From assembly GCA_035447925.1 (NCBI GenBank), contig DAOTHY010000012.1, positions 1 through 42,521 on the forward strand: a DNA stretch of 42,521 bases, in the 5' to 3' direction. Shown here piece after piece: positions 24,058 to 32,316 of this stretch. Origin of the DNA: JASUTC01 sp035447925. GTDB lineage: Bacteria; Thermotogota; Thermotogae; MWEM01. The position numbers were made by a program, and so were the translations under genes. Each line of letters begins with the position of its first letter. The first letter of the stretch is position 1. The notes below the pieces were generated by a model. That model was not told where the DNA came from. It made no database searches and saw only the letters and a list, made by a program, of their open reading frames with translations.

Positions 24058-25686
24058 CTATTCCATATTTTCCAAGCTTTCTCCATACATCTCCCGTAGC
24101 TCTTTCTCACGCATCGAACCATCCACAATATCTATCGTTGATACGGTGCTGTCCCCGTCCTGGAACTTGCCCACCTTAAAATGCCGTTGGGCAAAAGCGG
24201 CAACTTGTGGCAAATGGGTAATGACAAAAGTTTGAACCCCGTTATCGGCTAAAAGTGCTATTTTCTTTCCAATCAGATCACCCAATCTGGCTCCAACCCC
24301 CGAATCGATTTCATCAAAAACAACGCTGGGAACATCCATTACCTGTTGAATGACCATTTCCATCGCCAAAAATATTCGTGACATTTCTCCGCCTGATGCA
24401 ATTTTCGATATGGGTAGAAAAGGCGTGCCAGGGTTTGTCGAAGCAGTAAAATAAAGAAAAGTTTTTCCCTTGCTTTGAAAATCGGAATCTTGATAGACGT
24501 CGTGTGAAATCTTTACCTTATCCATTTTCAAATCCTCAAGCTCCTCCATCACCTGTTTTCCGATGATTTGGGCGCTTTCCTCTCTGATTTGAAATAACCT
24601 CTGGTCCAGTTCAGCCAACACTTTACGGGTTTGCTCCAGTTCTTGATCCAAAGTCCTGGACCTGTCCATTTTACTTTCGATAGTTTGCTTTTGCCTTTTA
24701 AACTGATCCAGATTGTGAAAAACATCTTCCAGTTCGGGGCCATACTTTCGTTTCATGGCATCAATGGTCTTCATTCGTTCATCCAATTCACTCATTCGCT
24801 CTTCATCAAACTCAAAATAATCCAGATAAGAGTAAATCTCCCTGGACAAGTCACTTAACATTTCCTGTGCATTCATAGCTGATTGAAGCCAATTCACCGA
24901 AGACTCTTCCATCTCACTGATATCTTCAAGATTTTTGCAAATATCACCTATTCTGTCCATCACACCGGGCATTTCGGGATCGTCATCCAAGGTGCTCAAA
25001 ACGCCCGAAAGTCTGTTCCGAATAAAATCGTAGTTGCTTAACGCCTTCAATTCTCCGGATACTTGAACATCCTCGTTATTTTGCAGGGCACTTTCTTCAA
25101 TCTCCTGAATCTGGAAATTGAGAAAATCCAACGTTCTCAGCATTTCGGAGGAATTACCGGGTAATTCTCTTTGAAGGGTTTTCAACTCATTGTACTTTTT
25201 AAAAAGCCCGATGTATTGCTCGTAAACCTGTTTGATGCGTCCCTCAGCATAACGATCTACCATGTCGATATGGAAGGAATCCGTCCTTAATTTCTGAAAG
25301 GCATTTTGAGAGTGAATCTCAAAAGTCTTCGGTAGAAATTCCCTTAAAACCCTCGATGAAACCAATGAGCCGTTGATCCTGGTAGTAAAACGCTCACTGG
25401 TTCCTGCAATTTTTATGACCATGGGATCATCTACCGGTATGTCTGATTGAAGAAGCATTTGAACGATTTCAGGATCGTTGTCAAAAACAGCTTCAATCCA
25501 AAACCCCTCCTCAAAGGGGCCGATCATTTCTTTTGCTTTATAGTCTCCAAATAAGCTCCTGAGGAGTCTGATGAACATGGATTTACCAGCACCGGTTTCT
25601 CCGGTGATGACGTTAAACCCGGCATGAAAAGAAACTGATACATCTTTAAAGAGTAAAAAATTGCGAGCGTGAACCTCACGAAGCAT
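24058..25686 (-). CDS. recN: DNA repair protein RecN
   Basis: An SMC-like ATPase of 542 residues that acts in double-strand break repair. The N-terminal half-ATPase has Walker A VITGETGAGKSMF, a central coiled coil spans about 155-400, and the C-terminal half has the signature ISKIASGGEMSRIFLAM and Walker B SVVFDEIDSGVGARLG, followed by FVITHLPQVAAFA. Length and order match RecN. The ATG at 25686 follows the nadK stop directly (TAAATG) with GGAGGGG upstream. nadK-recN linkage is widespread in bacteria. Confidence 0.96.
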   Translation of the reverse strand: MLREVHARNFLLFKDVSVSFHAGFNVITGETGAGKSMFIRLLRSLFGDYKAKEMIGPFEEGFWIEAVFDNDPEIVQMLLQSDIPVDDPMVIKIAGTSERFTTRINGSLVSSRVLREFLPKTFEIHSQNAFQKLRTDSFHIDMVDRYAEGRIKQVYEQYIGLFKKYNELKTLQRELPGNSSEMLRTLDFLNFQIQEIEESALQNNEDVQVSGELKALSNYDFIRNRLSGVLSTLDDDPEMPGVMDRIGDICKNLEDISEMEESSVNWLQSAMNAQEMLSDLSREIYSYLDYFEFDEERMSELDERMKTIDAMKRKYGPELEDVFHNLDQFKRQKQTIESKMDRSRTLDQELEQTRKVLAELDQRLFQIREESAQIIGKQVMEELEDLKMDKVKISHDVYQDSDFQSKGKTFLYFTASTNPGTPFLPISKIASGGEMSRIFLAMEMVIQQVMDVPSVVFDEIDSGVGARLGDLIGKKIALLADNGVQTFVITHLPQVAAFAQRHFKVGKFQDGDSTVSTIDIVDGSMREKELREMYGESLENME

Positions 25687-26502
25687 TTAACCCCTCCTGC
25701 CCCACAACAGTTTAGATTCAACGAGTTTTAGAATCTCGTCACTTTCAGGGTACATCAAATGGAAGGTTTGATCCGAAATCCCCACCTGAATCTTTTTGGC
25801 ATTTTCCATCGGAAGCCCGTCCACTGAATACTTCATTTCGTCGTTGTTATCCAAACATACCGACAGTTTCTCTTTTGAATTGAACACCAAAGAGCGGTTG
25901 GCAATGGTATGCGGTGCAATCAAATTGAGCTGCATGGTCCGGCATTCGGGAAAGATAATCGGGCCACCCAGTGAAAGGGAATAGGCTGTGGAACCGGTCG
26001 GTGTAGAAATGACCAGACCGTCTGCTGCCTTCGGTTCAAACGAAAAATCATTCACACAAATTTTGTACATCTCAACCTGACTCAAATTCAGTCGTTGAAT
26101 CACGATATCGTTCAAGGCAAGACACGTTTGCCCCAAATAATCATCAACTGTTTCTATTTCCAAAAGTGCCCTTGCAGACACTTTAGAATTAAAAAGAATC
26201 TGAGGATTTCGGATCACTTTATCATATTCATAGCGGGTTAGAAACCCGAATTTTCCAAAATTGATGCCGGCTACCGGTACTCCCAAATTGACAGCAAAAG
26301 GCATAGATCGCAAAACACTCCCATCTCCGCCTAAAACAATCATGATGTCCGGCTGTAACAAAGCCTCGGAATACTTCTCCTGCGTTGAAAGACAAAAAAG
26401 AGATTCTATTCCCTGTTTTTTAAGCATCAGCTGAAGTTGTTGGGTTTTTTCTTTAATTCCGGATTTATGGGGATTGTAAAGAAATCCGGCAGAATGGATC
26501 AT
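25687..26502 (-). CDS. nadK: NAD kinase
   Basis: Phosphorylates NAD to NADP. The 271-residue protein has the GGDG motif (IMIVLGGDGSVLRS), NDIVIQRL, and the conserved DGLVISTPTGSTAYSLSLGGPI, plus INFGKFGFL. Length is typical. The ATG at 26502 overlaps the TGA of the YggT-family gene as ATGA, so translation is coupled; recN follows with no gap. The N-terminal part is slightly divergent but keeps the Rossmann-like start (GFLYNPHKSGIKEK). Confidence 0.95.
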   Translation of the reverse strand: MIHSAGFLYNPHKSGIKEKTQQLQLMLKKQGIESLFCLSTQEKYSEALLQPDIMIVLGGDGSVLRSMPFAVNLGVPVAGINFGKFGFLTRYEYDKVIRNPQILFNSKVSARALLEIETVDDYLGQTCLALNDIVIQRLNLSQVEMYKICVNDFSFEPKAADGLVISTPTGSTAYSLSLGGPIIFPECRTMQLNLIAPHTIANRSLVFNSKEKLSVCLDNNDEMKYSVDGLPMENAKKIQVGISDQTFHLMYPESDEILKLVESKLLWGRRG

Positions 26503-26795
26503 CTCAATTTTGCTCCAATATCAAAAAGGGTTTGAACCAAAAATGAATTTAAAAATATGATAATCAATATGGCAATATACGGTGTGAAATCGATTTGTCC
26601 AATGGGTTTAATCAGGCGCCGCAGTGGATTTAACACCAAATTGGCCAAAGATGAAATCACCTGTCTGAATGGACTGTAATTCATCTGAGGAATAAAACTT
26701 AGGACGGCATCCAAGATCAACACAAAAACATATGCGTTTAAAACAAAGCTTAATACATTGGCTATTGCTTTCAAGAAATTTCCTAAAACAAACAT
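26499..26795 (-). CDS. YggT-family membrane protein
   Basis: A 98-residue membrane protein with two hydrophobic segments (about 10-32 and 70-92) flanking the family signature SFIPQMNYSPFRQVISSLANLVLNPLRRLIKP region. YggT proteins are linked to osmotic stress, cell division clusters or cofactor assembly in chloroplast relatives; the role is not settled. The ATG at 26795 has GGAGG six bases upstream; an in-frame start at 26819 would place this ribosome site inside the coding region. It overlaps nadK by four bases. Confidence 0.88.
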   Translation of the reverse strand: MFVLGNFLKAIANVLSFVLNAYVFVLILDAVLSFIPQMNYSPFRQVISSLANLVLNPLRRLIKPIGQIDFTPYIAILIIIFLNSFLVQTLFDIGAKLR

Positions 26796-26857
26796 CTTTC
26801 TCCTCCGAATTCTCTTCAAATTAAATACAATAAAAAAGCAATTGTATGCGCCTTACT

Positions 26858-27520
26858 TCACAATAGGGTCACAACTACCTTTTTTGCATCATTGCGCATC
26901 ATCGTCATCGAAAATCCCCTCAATTTGATACGCATGGCTGTTTCCTTTGCATCGTTTTCTTCCAATTTCAACGTCATTCCGGGCAAAATCCCCATTGAAA
27001 TCAACTTGTCTTTATCTTCTTTGCTTCCGCCAAGCTTTCGAACTTTAACTTCCGAACCCGCTGCAGCCTCGCACAAACGCTTTCCCTTTAGTGGACCCTC
27101 TTCGGCAAGGTAATCTTTAAATGCCTTTTTAATGGACGGATTTTCCTGGAAAAATTCTGACAACTCCTCTATTTTAGCAAAGAGTTCCGAATCCAAATGA
27201 TGTTCAAGGCCGCAGGCCAATTCTTCAGCAACCTGTTCGTTTTTCATGAACATGACATCAGACAGAAACGTTAACATGGACTGATGTTTCTGATAGATCT
27301 TTAAAGCTTCGTAAATCCCCTCTTTCGTCAACTTGATATAACCGTATTTTTTATGATCAACCAGTCCCATATCTCCCAATTTTTTCAGCGCATCGGCAAC
27401 CGAAGCCGTTTTAACATTCAGGCGTGATGTGATATCCTTTACCCTTGCAAAATCTTTTAAGGACTGTACCTCGTAGATAATCCTCAGATAATTCTCCAGA
27501 CTTTCAGAAAGTTTTTCCAT
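26858..27520 (-). CDS. DtxR/MntR-family metal-dependent transcription regulator
   Basis: A 220-residue regulator. An N-terminal winged helix is at about 1-65 (ENYLRIIYEVQSL...VADALKKLGDMGLVDHKKYGYIKLT), a dimerisation/metal-binding domain at about 66-130 includes EELACGLEHHLDSEL, and a C-terminal FeoA/SH3-like domain is at about 148-220 (VRKLGGSKEDKDKLISMGILPGMTLKL). The family represses iron or manganese uptake genes when loaded with Fe(II) or Mn(II). Its upstream region carries a DtxR-box-like palindrome (27578-27591) overlapping the predicted start site, so autoregulation is likely. No metal transporter gene is adjacent, though a CDF exporter lies 6 kb away. Confidence 0.92.
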   Translation of the reverse strand: MEKLSESLENYLRIIYEVQSLKDFARVKDITSRLNVKTASVADALKKLGDMGLVDHKKYGYIKLTKEGIYEALKIYQKHQSMLTFLSDVMFMKNEQVAEELACGLEHHLDSELFAKIEELSEFFQENPSIKKAFKDYLAEEGPLKGKRLCEAAAGSEVKVRKLGGSKEDKDKLISMGILPGMTLKLEENDAKETAMRIKLRGFSMTMMRNDAKKVVVTLL

Positions 27521-27564
27521 GACTCACCCCTTGTTTAAAACCACCTTTTAATGTGGTATGATCA

Positions 27565-27591
27565 ACCTATATAAAGAATAGGTCTACCTAT
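27565..27591. promoter_or_regulatory. DtxR-type operator with three half-sites
   Basis: ATAGGT-CT-ACCTAT (27578-27591) is a perfect inverted repeat resembling DtxR-family boxes (TTAGGT...ACCTAA type). A further ACCTAT half-site lies at 27565-27570, exactly 21 bp (two helical turns) from the equivalent half-site. The element sits in the shared region between the regulator and rsmE. Confidence 0.65.
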
Positions 27592-27595
27592 AAAT

Positions 27596-27604
27596 AGTAT
27601 AGCA
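27596..27604 (-). promoter_or_regulatory. extended -10 of the DtxR-family gene
   Basis: Minus-strand TGCTATACT fits an extended -10. Transcription would start near 27589, inside the ATAGGT-CT-ACCTAT palindrome. A plus-strand candidate for rsmE, TGGTATGAT at 27553-27561, lies on the other side of the palindrome. Confidence 0.45.
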
Positions 27605-27639
27605 TAAAAATCAACCCCAGAGACCCAAAAGGAGAAGAA

Positions 27640-28326
27640 ATGAGTTTTTTTTATTACTGTGATCACATTAGCGGCCCTTCAGCTTATTTTGACGCCCATG
27701 AAACCGGACACTTAAAGGTGATGAAGAAAAAGGAAGGGGAAGCAGTCAATTTTACAGATGGAATGGGAAGCGTTTTTCAGGGTACAATCATTTCCCTGAA
27801 AAAGAATGAGGCAATCATCAGCATAACCAAACGAAGAGAAGATTCTTCAGTGGAAATAAAGAGGCAAATCCATGTAACTGCCGGGCTTTCCAGATGGGAC
27901 AGGCTTTCGATTCTGATCGAAAAAGCGGTTGAATTGGGTGTGAAAAGCATCAACATCGTTCATTGCGAACATTCCAATTATCCAAAAATCAACCTTGAAA
28001 AGGTTGAAAAAACAGCCCGCAAGGCCTTGAAACAATGCGGAGGGACAGTCATGCCGCAACTGCATGCCTTCAAAACTTTGAAAGAAACCCATCTCGATGG
28101 GGTAGTCCCCGTTCTTCTGAATCCGGGGGCAAAAAGCGCTATCAACACCGTTGAATTCCCATTAAAGACAAATGTCTACATCGGACCTGAAGGCGGTTTT
28201 ACTCATAGAGAGTTACATGAGATTCGTTCGTTCTCCGACTTTACGATCGAGATTTCATTGGGAAAGAGAATACTAAGGCTTGAAACAGCCGCCATAGTTG
28301 CTGTAGCCTATATTGCATTGAGCTGA
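27640..28326 (+). CDS. rsmE: 16S rRNA (uracil-1498-N3)-methyltransferase RsmE
   Basis: A SPOUT-class (knotted) methyltransferase, 228 residues, that methylates U1498 of 16S rRNA. An N-terminal PUA-like domain (about 1-70) includes HLKVMKKKEGEAVNFTDG. The catalytic domain shows KAVELGVKSINIVHCEHSN, VYIGPEGGFTHREL and the C-terminal knot LGKRILRLETAAIVAVAY, all diagnostic. The ATG has AAGGAG six bases upstream. The gene stands alone on the plus strand, divergent from the DtxR-type gene, and its stop lies one base from the stop of the converging sensor kinase. Confidence 0.96.
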   Translation: MSFFYYCDHISGPSAYFDAHETGHLKVMKKKEGEAVNFTDGMGSVFQGTIISLKKNEAIISITKRREDSSVEIKRQIHVTAGLSRWDRLSILIEKAVELGVKSINIVHCEHSNYPKINLEKVEKTARKALKQCGGTVMPQLHAFKTLKETHLDGVVPVLLNPGAKSAINTVEFPLKTNVYIGPEGGFTHRELHEIRSFSDFTIEISLGKRILRLETAAIVAVAYIALS

Positions 28327-28327
28327 T

Positions 28328-29641
28328 TCAACAAGGGATTTTTACACTGAACTGTGTACCGCTTCCCGGCTCACTTTCCAATTCAATTTTGATCCCTGTT
28401 TTCTTTGCGTATTCTCTGACGATGGACAGTCCCATGCCTGATCCAGAATGATCGTGTCTGCTTTGATCCACTTTGTAGAACCGTTCAAAAATCCGTTCCT
28501 GCTCATTTTTAGGGATACCCGGTCCATAATCTTTTACTCGAATGATGATGAAGTTCTTACTATCCTCTAATCTGATCTCTACCGGTCTTTTTTCAGGAGA
28601 AAACTTGATGGCATTTTCAACGATATTACCCATGATCATCCGGATAATGTTTTTATCCGTTAGCGGTTTCCTTTCTATGTTTCCCAACACAACCAATCCC
28701 ACTGCCTTCTTTTGAGCATAGACCTCATATTCAGCTGCTAACTCAGCAATCATGTGATTCATGTCAATGCGCTCTTTGAGAGATGTATTTTCATGGTATT
28801 CCTGCGCACGGGCCAACTGCAACAGTTGTTTAACCAAACGGTCCATCCGTTGGGTGGCGTTGTCGATGGAAAGCAGTTTTTTGGAAACCGATTCCTCCAA
28901 ATCTTCTTTTTTTGACAACAACATGCCTGTGCTCATTTGTATGATGGCAAGGGGTGTTTTTAATTCATGAGAAGCATCAAAAGAGAATTTTCTCAAGAGA
29001 TTATAATTCTCCTTGACCGGCTGCAACACCATGCCTGCTAATAGATACGCCATTATAAATGAAAGCAGAGGGAAGATCAATAAAAACGTGATGACCCTGG
29101 TTCGAAACACTGCCTTTTCTTCATTAACACCCTTCACATCGATCCCAGTCCGTACGATGATATCTCCCATTCCGGGTAATTTGGGGTTAATTACCCTGGC
29201 ATAGGTTCTGACCTCTCTCGTGTTTCCATCCTTATCCACAAATCGGATGGTTTGAAACAACCGTTCTTTTAACCGTTCACCTTCATCATCTTTGGGCAAC
29301 TTAAGGTTTTCCGGCAGTCTTTGTCCAATCGTGAATCGTAAATTCCCTCCAGGACCGTAAACTTGTATCGATTGCCCCTCTTCAAATAAAAAGGACGGAA
29401 GGGATTCCTCGCTCTGAATCCTAAAAAGATCCAGGTTTTGTGAGAGGTTTGTCAATTCGATTAACCTGGAATCCAATCTGGCATCGATCGTGGTATGTTG
29501 TATGCGGATGATGAAGATCGAGAAGAACAAAACAATAGCAAAAATGGACACCGTAAAAATGGCTGTCCATTGAAGTCTGGCTCGCTTCAGTGTTTTTGGA
29601 TAATTGTTCATGTTTTCTTTTTTCTTCTTACCCCATGACAT
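28328..29641 (-). CDS. two-component sensor histidine kinase
   Basis: A classic membrane sensor of 437 residues with transmembrane segments at about 25-46 and 182-204 enclosing a roughly 135-residue periplasmic domain. HisKA follows with His225 (FDASHELKTPLAI), then HATPase motifs NIVENAIKFSP, VKDYGPGIP, ERFYKVDQSRHDHSGSGMGLSIV. It should phosphorylate the adjacent OmpR-type regulator, whose gene it overlaps by 14 bases. The ATG at 29641 has AGGGG eight bases upstream; an ATG at 29611 is an alternative. The Spy-like gene upstream suggests envelope stress sensing. Confidence 0.95.
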   Translation of the reverse strand: MSWGKKKKENMNNYPKTLKRARLQWTAIFTVSIFAIVLFFSIFIIRIQHTTIDARLDSRLIELTNLSQNLDLFRIQSEESLPSFLFEEGQSIQVYGPGGNLRFTIGQRLPENLKLPKDDEGERLKERLFQTIRFVDKDGNTREVRTYARVINPKLPGMGDIIVRTGIDVKGVNEEKAVFRTRVITFLLIFPLLSFIMAYLLAGMVLQPVKENYNLLRKFSFDASHELKTPLAIIQMSTGMLLSKKEDLEESVSKKLLSIDNATQRMDRLVKQLLQLARAQEYHENTSLKERIDMNHMIAELAAEYEVYAQKKAVGLVVLGNIERKPLTDKNIIRMIMGNIVENAIKFSPEKRPVEIRLEDSKNFIIIRVKDYGPGIPKNEQERIFERFYKVDQSRHDHSGSGMGLSIVREYAKKTGIKIELESEPGSGTQFSVKIPC

Positions 29642-30296
29642 ATCCTTTTCCCCTTATGGTTTTTAAAAAGGTTCCTTTTTTATCCCCAATCTTTTTTCTG
29701 ATGTTCTTAATGTGCGTCCTTAAGACATCAGACCAAAAGGATTCGTCCTCATTCCAAAGGTGTTCCTGTAACGCATCCTTGGTAACAATCTCCCCTTTGT
29801 GAATACTCAAATACTCGAAAATACTGTATTCTTTGGGTGTAAATTGAATTTCCACACCATTTTTTTCAACCCGTTGAGCCGTCATATCCAATAACAGGCT
29901 ACCGATGGTTATTTTATCTGTTTTTTCCGAACTCATTGAAGCCCTTCTGATAGCTGATTTAACCCGTGCAACCAATTCTCTGGGATCACAAGGCTTGGGC
30001 AGATAATCATCAGCCCCTTTGTTCAGTCCTTTCACCCGATCTTCCACCTCACCCAAAGCGGTCAGCATGAGCACCGGCGTCTGAATCCGTTTGTTTCTGA
30101 TGGTTTTGAGGATCTCCCAACCGTTCATTTTAGGAAGCATGATGTCCAGAATGATGGCATCAAAAGGGTATTCACAGGCATAATACGCCCCTTCTTCGCC
30201 ATCATGGCATACGGTGACTTTATAATCAATCTCTTCAAACAATTCACGCATAAGTTCTGCCAGATCAACTTCATCTTCAACAATCAGCAACTTCAA
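29628..30296 (-). CDS. OmpR/PhoB-family response regulator
   Basis: A 222-residue regulator. The receiver domain (1-118) has acidic residues at 7-9, phosphoacceptor Asp51 (ILDIMLPKMNG) and Lys in PKPCDP. A winged-helix DNA-binding domain follows at about 128-222 (FTPKEYSIFEYLSIHKGEIV..., LRTHIKNIRKKIG, IRGKGYVMG). It starts with a TTG at 30296 with AAAGGGGG about nine bases upstream. It lies between the Spy-like gene and its sensor kinase. Proteins of this type bind direct repeats spaced about 11 bp, and such repeats are present before the Spy-like gene. Confidence 0.95.
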   Translation of the reverse strand: MKLLIVEDEVDLAELMRELFEEIDYKVTVCHDGEEGAYYACEYPFDAIILDIMLPKMNGWEILKTIRNKRIQTPVLMLTALGEVEDRVKGLNKGADDYLPKPCDPRELVARVKSAIRRASMSSEKTDKITIGSLLLDMTAQRVEKNGVEIQFTPKEYSIFEYLSIHKGEIVTKDALQEHLWNEDESFWSDVLRTHIKNIRKKIGDKKGTFLKTIRGKGYVMG

Positions 30297-30318
30297 AACA
30301 AGTTCCCCCTTTTAAGAA

Positions 30319-30346
30319 AAACCCTCCCCGTTAAAGGGGAAGGTTT
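30319..30346 (-). terminator. intercistronic terminator before the regulator gene
   Basis: On the minus strand, AACCTTCCCC pairs with GGGGAGGGTT (one C-A mismatch, six-base loop), followed by TTTTTCTT. It lies 20 bases after the stop of the Spy-like gene. It would make the Spy-like transcript dominant with partial readthrough into the two-component genes. Confidence 0.7.
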
Positions 30347-30365
30347 CACACCACTTAGTTTACCA

Positions 30366-31091
30366 CTATTCAGCCGGATTTTGTAAAACGACAGCTTCCA
30401 AATATTCTTTTAACAAGTCCAAATTTTCATCCATAAGAAGCAAATTAAATAATCGGTTGGAAATAGTTTCAGTCACGACAGTTCTGAGGGTGGGTTGAGC
30501 TCTCATCTGTGATGTCCTTTGTGGATTCCTTTGCTCTTGAACCTGACTGACAACCTTGCCCATTTGCTGCATCTTTTCCTTCATTTCATCCGACAATCGG
30601 TTCATTCGGGTGTTTTCAACAACTTGTTCTCTCACCTTGTCCATAGCGTTATTCATCGTCTGCGAAAGATACGCCACAAACTTTTCCTGTTGCTCTAGAG
30701 TTATGATGCCCTTTAAAGTATCCATGTAAGTCTGTCTGATTTGAATCACTTCTTTTCCGGCAGCGATTGCCTCATCATGTTTTTCCTTCGCTTTTTGAAC
30801 ATCCCCGGTTTTTGCTAACTCAACAGCCTTTTGCATATCTCCTTGTACTTCCGATTCAATCGAAGCCATTGATTTTTTTGCCTTTTCTACCGCTGTTATC
30901 AATTGCTCCAACTGGGTTTGTGTAAAACCAACATGATTCAAAAGGGAATAAAACTGATACGCTTTTTCCATTTGGGCCATCTCCTGAACGTCCTCAGATA
31001 AAGCCCCTTTCGGATTAAAAGACAATCCTCCTGCAAACGACATTAATGTAACCATCACCAGCAAAACACTGATTCCAATGATTCTTTTCAT
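30366..31091 (-). CDS. Spy/CpxP-like periplasmic protein
   Basis: A 241-residue exported helical protein. A signal peptide covers about 1-21 (MKRIIGISVLLVMVTLMSFA). The mature part is charged and helical, with LNHVGFTQTQLEQLITAVEKAKKS, a helix-rich region (about 60-150) and ITLEQQEKFVAYL. This last segment resembles the LTxxQ repeats of Spy/CpxP chaperones, which bind unfolded proteins or sense envelope stress. The match is by pattern only. I use the ATG at 31091 with GGAGG eight bases upstream; upstream in-frame codons overlap the ribosome site. It precedes a two-component system in the same direction, with a terminator in between. Confidence 0.65.
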   Translation of the reverse strand: MKRIIGISVLLVMVTLMSFAGGLSFNPKGALSEDVQEMAQMEKAYQFYSLLNHVGFTQTQLEQLITAVEKAKKSMASIESEVQGDMQKAVELAKTGDVQKAKEKHDEAIAAGKEVIQIRQTYMDTLKGIITLEQQEKFVAYLSQTMNNAMDKVREQVVENTRMNRLSDEMKEKMQQMGKVVSQVQEQRNPQRTSQMRAQPTLRTVVTETISNRLFNLLLMDENLDLLKEYLEAVVLQNPAE

Positions 31092-31126
31092 GTCCATCAC
31101 CTCCAAAGTTTTTGATGTTCAATCCC

Positions 31127-31160
31127 ATTTTACAGATACAATCGTGAAGAATCCGTGAAG
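31127..31160 (-). promoter_or_regulatory. regulated promoter with 11-bp-phased direct repeats
   Basis: On the minus strand the sequence CTTCACG occurs twice (31154-31160 and 31143-31149), starting exactly 11 bp apart. A -10-like TAAAAT follows at 31127-31132. The repeats cover the poor -35 position (about 31150-31155). This is the classic site geometry for an activating OmpR/PhoB-family regulator. Confidence 0.55.
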
Positions 31161-31169
31161 CATCCATCA

Positions 31170-31193
31170 CTTGTTATGTTCACCTATAACAAG
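31170..31193. repeat. perfect inverted repeat in the divergent promoter region
   Basis: CTTGTTAT and ATAACAAG (8 bp each) are separated by eight bases. It lies just upstream of the direct repeats of the Spy-like gene and about 107 bases before the plus-strand hydrolase start. It could be a binding site for a dimeric regulator or a weak hairpin; nothing in the sequence decides. Confidence 0.5.
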
Positions 31194-31299
31194 AGGCTTC
31201 AAGTGTTTCGATTCGAATTTCAAGAGTCTCTTTATGCTTTATTAAAAAAAAGGGCCGCAATCTGATAGAATATTAAAAACATCGAAAGGGTGAATCCTT

Positions 31300-32316
31300 A
31301 TGAAAAGACAAATGATTTTGATGATGATCATCATCATTCTCTCCGTTTCAGCGGCACTTTGCACAAATCTAGTTCAGCCACATGCTTTTGAACAATTTGA
31401 ATTTACCATCGGCACCCAATACATCATCCCGGCTGCGCTCACCATCCCAAAAGACCGGGATTCTTTCCCATTGGTGGTGATTGTACAAGGATCGGGTGAT
31501 AGCGGAATTGACAATCTTGTGGGAGAAAACGCCACTATCAAGGATATAGCCCATGGCCTTTCTGACAAAGGCATTGCCACATTCCGATACGCCAAACGCA
31601 ATGGCTTATACCCTGAGCAGTTTAAGCTGTTCACGAGCGAAACGGTTGAAAAGGAATACATGGAAGATGCCTTGATTGCAATGGATTCTGCTTTGAGGAT
31701 TCCCGGTGTAGAGAGTGTTTATTTGCTCGGAGTCAGTATGGGAGGGTATTTGCTTCCTGAAATCGCCGATCGGATAGAAGAAAGGTTTTCTCTGTCTATT
31801 GAAGGCTTAATTCTTTGTGCCTCAGGAATAGGAAGAACACCCGCTCCTCTTGTGATGTTCCAACAGATCCAATCCCAGATGGAAGCAGCTGGCTATACAC
31901 CGGAACAAATCATAGCCGCTCGGCAAGTATGGGAAGATATTGCCGAAAACAGATTAAGCGAACAAACCATCATTCATCCTACCATGACCGCTGGATATGT
32001 GTACCGAATTATGGTCTCAGACCCTTACTCCCGGTTGAAAAAGAACTCATGGGATGTGTTAGTCCTACAAGGGGATGCCGATCGTATCAATTCAGCCAGA
32101 TTTTTTGAAGAAATGCGAGAGGATTTAGAGTCTTCAGAACAGGGTACTTCCCGCTTTCATTTTGAACTGTTTGAACAAATCAATCATCGGTTAATGAAAA
32201 AAGAATACGATGATCTCTACACCGATTTAGTAAAAAAAGGGACGGTTGATCCCCAAATCATTCAGACGATTGTCCAGTGGGTTCATACCCATGAAGAAAA
32301 AAAAGGCGAGAAATAA
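31300..32316 (+). CDS. exported alpha/beta hydrolase
   Basis: A 338-residue hydrolase with a signal peptide at about 1-22 (ILMMIIIILSVSAALC); a Cys at the end leaves a lipoprotein possible. It shows VVIVQGSGDSG near the oxyanion site, the nucleophile elbow LLGVSMGGYL, an acid in LQGDADRIN and the catalytic His in INHRLMK. It is probably an envelope esterase or peptidase of the dienelactone/serine-aminopeptidase type; the substrate is unknown. An extended -10 candidate (TGATAGAAT, 31263-31271) precedes it. Its TAA overlaps the next ATG by one base. Confidence 0.82.
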   Translation: MKRQMILMMIIIILSVSAALCTNLVQPHAFEQFEFTIGTQYIIPAALTIPKDRDSFPLVVIVQGSGDSGIDNLVGENATIKDIAHGLSDKGIATFRYAKRNGLYPEQFKLFTSETVEKEYMEDALIAMDSALRIPGVESVYLLGVSMGGYLLPEIADRIEERFSLSIEGLILCASGIGRTPAPLVMFQQIQSQMEAAGYTPEQIIAARQVWEDIAENRLSEQTIIHPTMTAGYVYRIMVSDPYSRLKKNSWDVLVLQGDADRINSARFFEEMREDLESSEQGTSRFHFELFEQINHRLMKKEYDDLYTDLVKKGTVDPQIIQTIVQWVHTHEEKKGEK

